DNA of 64,000 bases, taken from positions 310,001 to 374,000 of IMG/VR virus record IMGVR_UViG_3300049215_000771. One strand, 5' to 3'. Source of the DNA: a virus. Every line of letters starts with the position of its first letter. Position 1 is the first letter of the stretch. Made by a program: the position numbers and the translations under genes. Below are positions 61,899 through 64,000 of this stretch, one piece after another. A model generated the notes under the pieces. It saw only the letters and a program-made list of their open reading frames with translations, was not told where the DNA came from and ran no database searches.

Positions 61899-62351
61899 AT
61901 GGCTGCAACGAAACGTAAATTAACAGCGTTAGACATTAACGCCATACTGAAGAAACTGGACGATTACCTTGTTTCGCTACAGAAACAGTGGGACGCCCAA
62001 CCACATTCTCCATCTAGTTGGTGGAGACTGAACAGGGTGCGCTTCTCGCAAGGCGTCCAGTTCCTCATCGAATGCTTGGACAAGTTGGTTTTGTTCGTAG
62101 AGGACTTGATCCCGGCTGGTACGGATAAAAAAGCCGCCGTTATCTCGCTCCTGGACAAGTTGTTCGATTACGTTGTTACACCATGTTTACCGATCTGGCT
62201 GAAACCATTCGCCCCGATCATCAAAGACATCGTGATTAACTTCGTGATCTCCAGCATTATCGACTTGATTGTGTCCAAGTACAACAAAGGCATTTGGAAA
62301 AAGGATGTGACATATGCCAAGACGAAGACCTACTACCTCCCACGCAGATAA
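61899..62351 (+). CDS. Hydrophobic helical protein, 150 aa
   Basis: Amphipathic and hydrophobic helices, including LFDYVVTPCLPIWLKPFAPI and IVINFVISSIIDLIV. Not recognised. Sits between the small helical protein and the subtilisin, whose start lies inside its end (38-base overlap), so the three are probably one operon. Confidence 0.6.
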   Translation: MAATKRKLTALDINAILKKLDDYLVSLQKQWDAQPHSPSSWWRLNRVRFSQGVQFLIECLDKLVLFVEDLIPAGTDKKAAVISLLDKLFDYVVTPCLPIWLKPFAPIIKDIVINFVISSIIDLIVSKYNKGIWKKDVTYAKTKTYYLPRR

Positions 62352-63285
62352 GTTTCATTGCAAACTCCTGCCGTATGTACGGGAAGACCTACTTACGATG
62401 CAGGATGTGCAAAAACAAGTTGGCTGGGAAATTACAGCTTTCAACTTGCCATTGGCCTGGAACTACTCGCAAGGCGAGGGCGTCAAAGTCGCCGTCATCG
62501 ACAGTGGTGCCGACCTAGACCACCATGACCTTGTAGAAAACCTGCTGCCCGGCAAAAACTTTGTCGATCCAACCAAGACCCCGGAGGACGACTGCGGCCA
62601 CGGTACGCACGTCACAGGCATCATCTGCGCTAAAAACACCGAGATGGGTATGGTGGGTGTTGCCCCGAAATGCAAAGTCATTCCGGTGAAGGCTTTGAAC
62701 AACAAGGGAGTCGGGGATTTGCGAAACGTCGCTGAGGCTATTCGCTGGTCAGCAGATCAGGGTGTAGACTTCATCACGATGTCGCTTGGCTCCCCCGCAC
62801 CACTTCAACAAGTACGCAAGGCTTTGCAGTATGCGGTATCGAAAGGTGTTGTGATTTTCTGTGCAGCCGGCAACGCTGGCACGACACGGGAGATTTTCTA
62901 CCCTGCGGCTTACCCGGAAGCAATTGGCGTAGGAGCAATTGACGAAAAATTCGAGCGTGCAAACTTCAGTTGCACAGGCAATGACCTGGACTTCCTGGCC
63001 CCTGGCGTCCGCATCCTGAGTACGGTCCCCGACAACTGGTACGCCGTGATGTCTGGTACAAGCCAGGCGAACCCGTTCCTGGTGGGCGTGGCAGCCCTGC
63101 TACTGTCCTACAAGCGGGCACGCAACCTGGACTTGAAGCTGGACACGAATGATGATTACTGCAATGCTTTGAAACAGTACACGATCCCGTTGGCCGATCC
63201 GCAATTTGCCGGCAACAGATTCTTCCAGGGCTTTGGAATCATTGATCCACGGAAGATGGAGGAGTGGGCGGCGGCGCACCAGTAA
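62314..63285 (+). CDS. Subtilisin-like S8 serine protease, no signal peptide
   Basis: 323 aa. Complete triad: D63 (VAVIDSGAD), H96 (DCGHGTHVTGI), S250 (SGTSQANP), oxyanion N187 (CAAGNAG). No signal peptide; the start (LPYVREDLLTM ... AFNLPLAWNY) resembles intracellular subtilisins, which have a short N-terminal propeptide. Probably acts in the cytoplasm or virion, unlike the exported peptidases elsewhere here. The start overlaps the previous gene. Confidence 0.92.
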   Translation: MPRRRPTTSHADKFHCKLLPYVREDLLTMQDVQKQVGWEITAFNLPLAWNYSQGEGVKVAVIDSGADLDHHDLVENLLPGKNFVDPTKTPEDDCGHGTHVTGIICAKNTEMGMVGVAPKCKVIPVKALNNKGVGDLRNVAEAIRWSADQGVDFITMSLGSPAPLQQVRKALQYAVSKGVVIFCAAGNAGTTREIFYPAAYPEAIGVGAIDEKFERANFSCTGNDLDFLAPGVRILSTVPDNWYAVMSGTSQANPFLVGVAALLLSYKRARNLDLKLDTNDDYCNALKQYTIPLADPQFAGNRFFQGFGIIDPRKMEEWAAAHQ

Positions 63286-63907
63286 GCTGGGCTTGAAGCG
63301 ATTCAATCTGCTTCTTCAGTGCCCCTGCTGCCTCGTAGTTTTCAATCTCAATGGCTTTCGCCATTTTCAGCCTGTAAGATTTGATGCGTTCCTCAATGGA
63401 AGCGTTCTGATCCACAGGCTGTTCTGTTTTTGGAACAGGCTTGTTGACTTTGGGCGACTTGCCGACATGCTGCGTGGCCCCTGCGTGGGAATGCTTGGCA
63501 ACTATCTTCAACTCCTCGCTGAAGTGTTCCCAGCACGTTGCGCAGCCAACCTTGCCATTCTCGGCAAGTTTTCTGACAGTCATGCCACATGATGGGCATG
63601 GCGGTTTGCCAGCGTTTCTAAGTTGAGATTTTGGTTGTTGGGGTTGTTGCATCGTTTTAGCCAACATAGCGCCAAGTAATGCGGTCAAGAAACTAGACAA
63701 TAAAGTGGGAGCAGGCGGCGCAGGAGGCGGCTGTGGGACCGCCTCCTGTTTTACCTGTTTCGTTGTTTCTGGAGCCATATCCATATATTTGGCAGAACAA
63801 TCCTTGCACAAATGCAACTCCACGAACGACCCATCTGGCTTCAGTTCTGTGATATGAGTCGTCCTGCGTTTTGGACAGGGCTGACCAGAAAACGGGCAGA
63901 GGTCCAT
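63239..63907 (-). CDS. McsA-like UVR-motif zinc protein
   Basis: 222 aa. Zinc pairs CPFSGQPC and LCKDCS, then CPSCGMTVRKLAENGKVGC and CATCWEHF, followed by AKHSHAGATQHVGKSPK and a C-terminal UVR motif (YRLKMAKAIEIENYEAAGA). This is the McsA order; McsA activates the arginine kinase McsB for protein turnover. An inserted Pro-rich linker and a hydrophobic segment (about 65-85) are unusual. Start coupled to the upstream stop (TAATG). It overlaps the subtilisin gene by 47 bases. Confidence 0.8.
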   Translation of the reverse strand: MDLCPFSGQPCPKRRTTHITELKPDGSFVELHLCKDCSAKYMDMAPETTKQVKQEAVPQPPPAPPAPTLLSSFLTALLGAMLAKTMQQPQQPKSQLRNAGKPPCPSCGMTVRKLAENGKVGCATCWEHFSEELKIVAKHSHAGATQHVGKSPKVNKPVPKTEQPVDQNASIEERIKSYRLKMAKAIEIENYEAAGALKKQIESLQAQLTGAPPPTPPSSVDQ

Positions 63908-64000
63908 TATTTTTTCCTTTCGATGAGATTGTTCTCATCGTTGAAATCACGGACTTCTTTCAAGTATAGCTCACGTTCCTTCTCAGGAATCTCATCCTTG
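63907..64000 (-). CDS. Partial gene, C-terminal end only
   Basis: The last 30 codons of a minus-strand gene running off the window: charged, helical, ending NDENNLIERKK, stop TAA overlapping the McsA-like ATG. Function cannot be told. Confidence 0.6.
   Translation of the reverse strand, partial: KDEIPEKERELYLKEVRDFNDENNLIERKK

Overview
The window is a 64 kb piece of a large tailed phage of the T4-like myovirus type. The T4-type late genes fix this: a large terminase (6831-8711, minus), then on the plus strand a gp20-type portal (20903-23470), a gp21-type prohead protease (27220), a gp22-type scaffold (27906) and a gp23-type major capsid protein (28843-30279). Two gp19-type tail tube proteins lie at 34905 and 43362. 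Genes are tightly packed on both strands with many ATGA/TAATG overlaps, and no rRNA, tRNA or CRISPR array was seen. The host cannot be read directly. A DUF3568 lipoprotein, a glycine-rich-domain protein and a McsA-like protein hint at Planctomycetota or related bacteria, but this is weak inference.

Layout. 1-6 kb: TOPRIM primase, RecB/Cas4-like nuclease, Rieske protein, secreted serine protease, Mpo1-like membrane protein, 2H phosphoesterase. 6-9 kb: terminase. 9-20 kb: an accessory block with M28, M4-like, papain-like and M14 peptidases, a ferritin-like protein, a CYTH protein, a poly-aspartate protein and a sirtuin preceded by a tandem structured RNA. 20-30 kb: head operon, with an intein in the portal. 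30-32 kb: nuclease insertions flanked by a duplicated end of the capsid gene. 32-40 kb: HugZ-like flavoprotein, tail tube, glycosyltransferases, HAD phosphatase, dTMP kinase, nucleoside hydrolase. 40-49 kb: small proteins built from capsid motifs, a GC-rich gene with its own promoter, a C39 peptidase, a second tail tube, and LAGLIDADG and HNH nucleases. 49-57 kb: lysine 6-aminotransferase, second trypsin-like protease, glutamate dehydrogenase, adenine methylase. 57-64 kb: small head-cargo candidates, a GT2-GT9 fusion, a subtilisin and a McsA-like protein.

Three themes connect the genes. First, at least eight peptidases of unrelated families, besides the prohead protease, are spread through the window. 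Five carry signal peptides or N-terminal anchors, suggesting an exported proteolytic arsenal. Second, about ten otherwise unrelated proteins start with a common peptide (aromatic/hydrophobic segment, then L-x-E around residues 8-14). It resembles the T4 capsid-targeting sequence cut by gp21, and a gp21-like protease is encoded here, so these are candidate head-packaged cargo, including a C39 peptidase and a HAD phosphatase. Third, the regulatory sequence looks T4-like: TATATA/TAAATA elements just upstream of many starts, and hairpins that bury ribosome binding sites (tail tube, 40841 gene, adenine methylase). Fragments of the capsid protein also recur away from the capsid gene, at 31261-31296 and 41387-41485.
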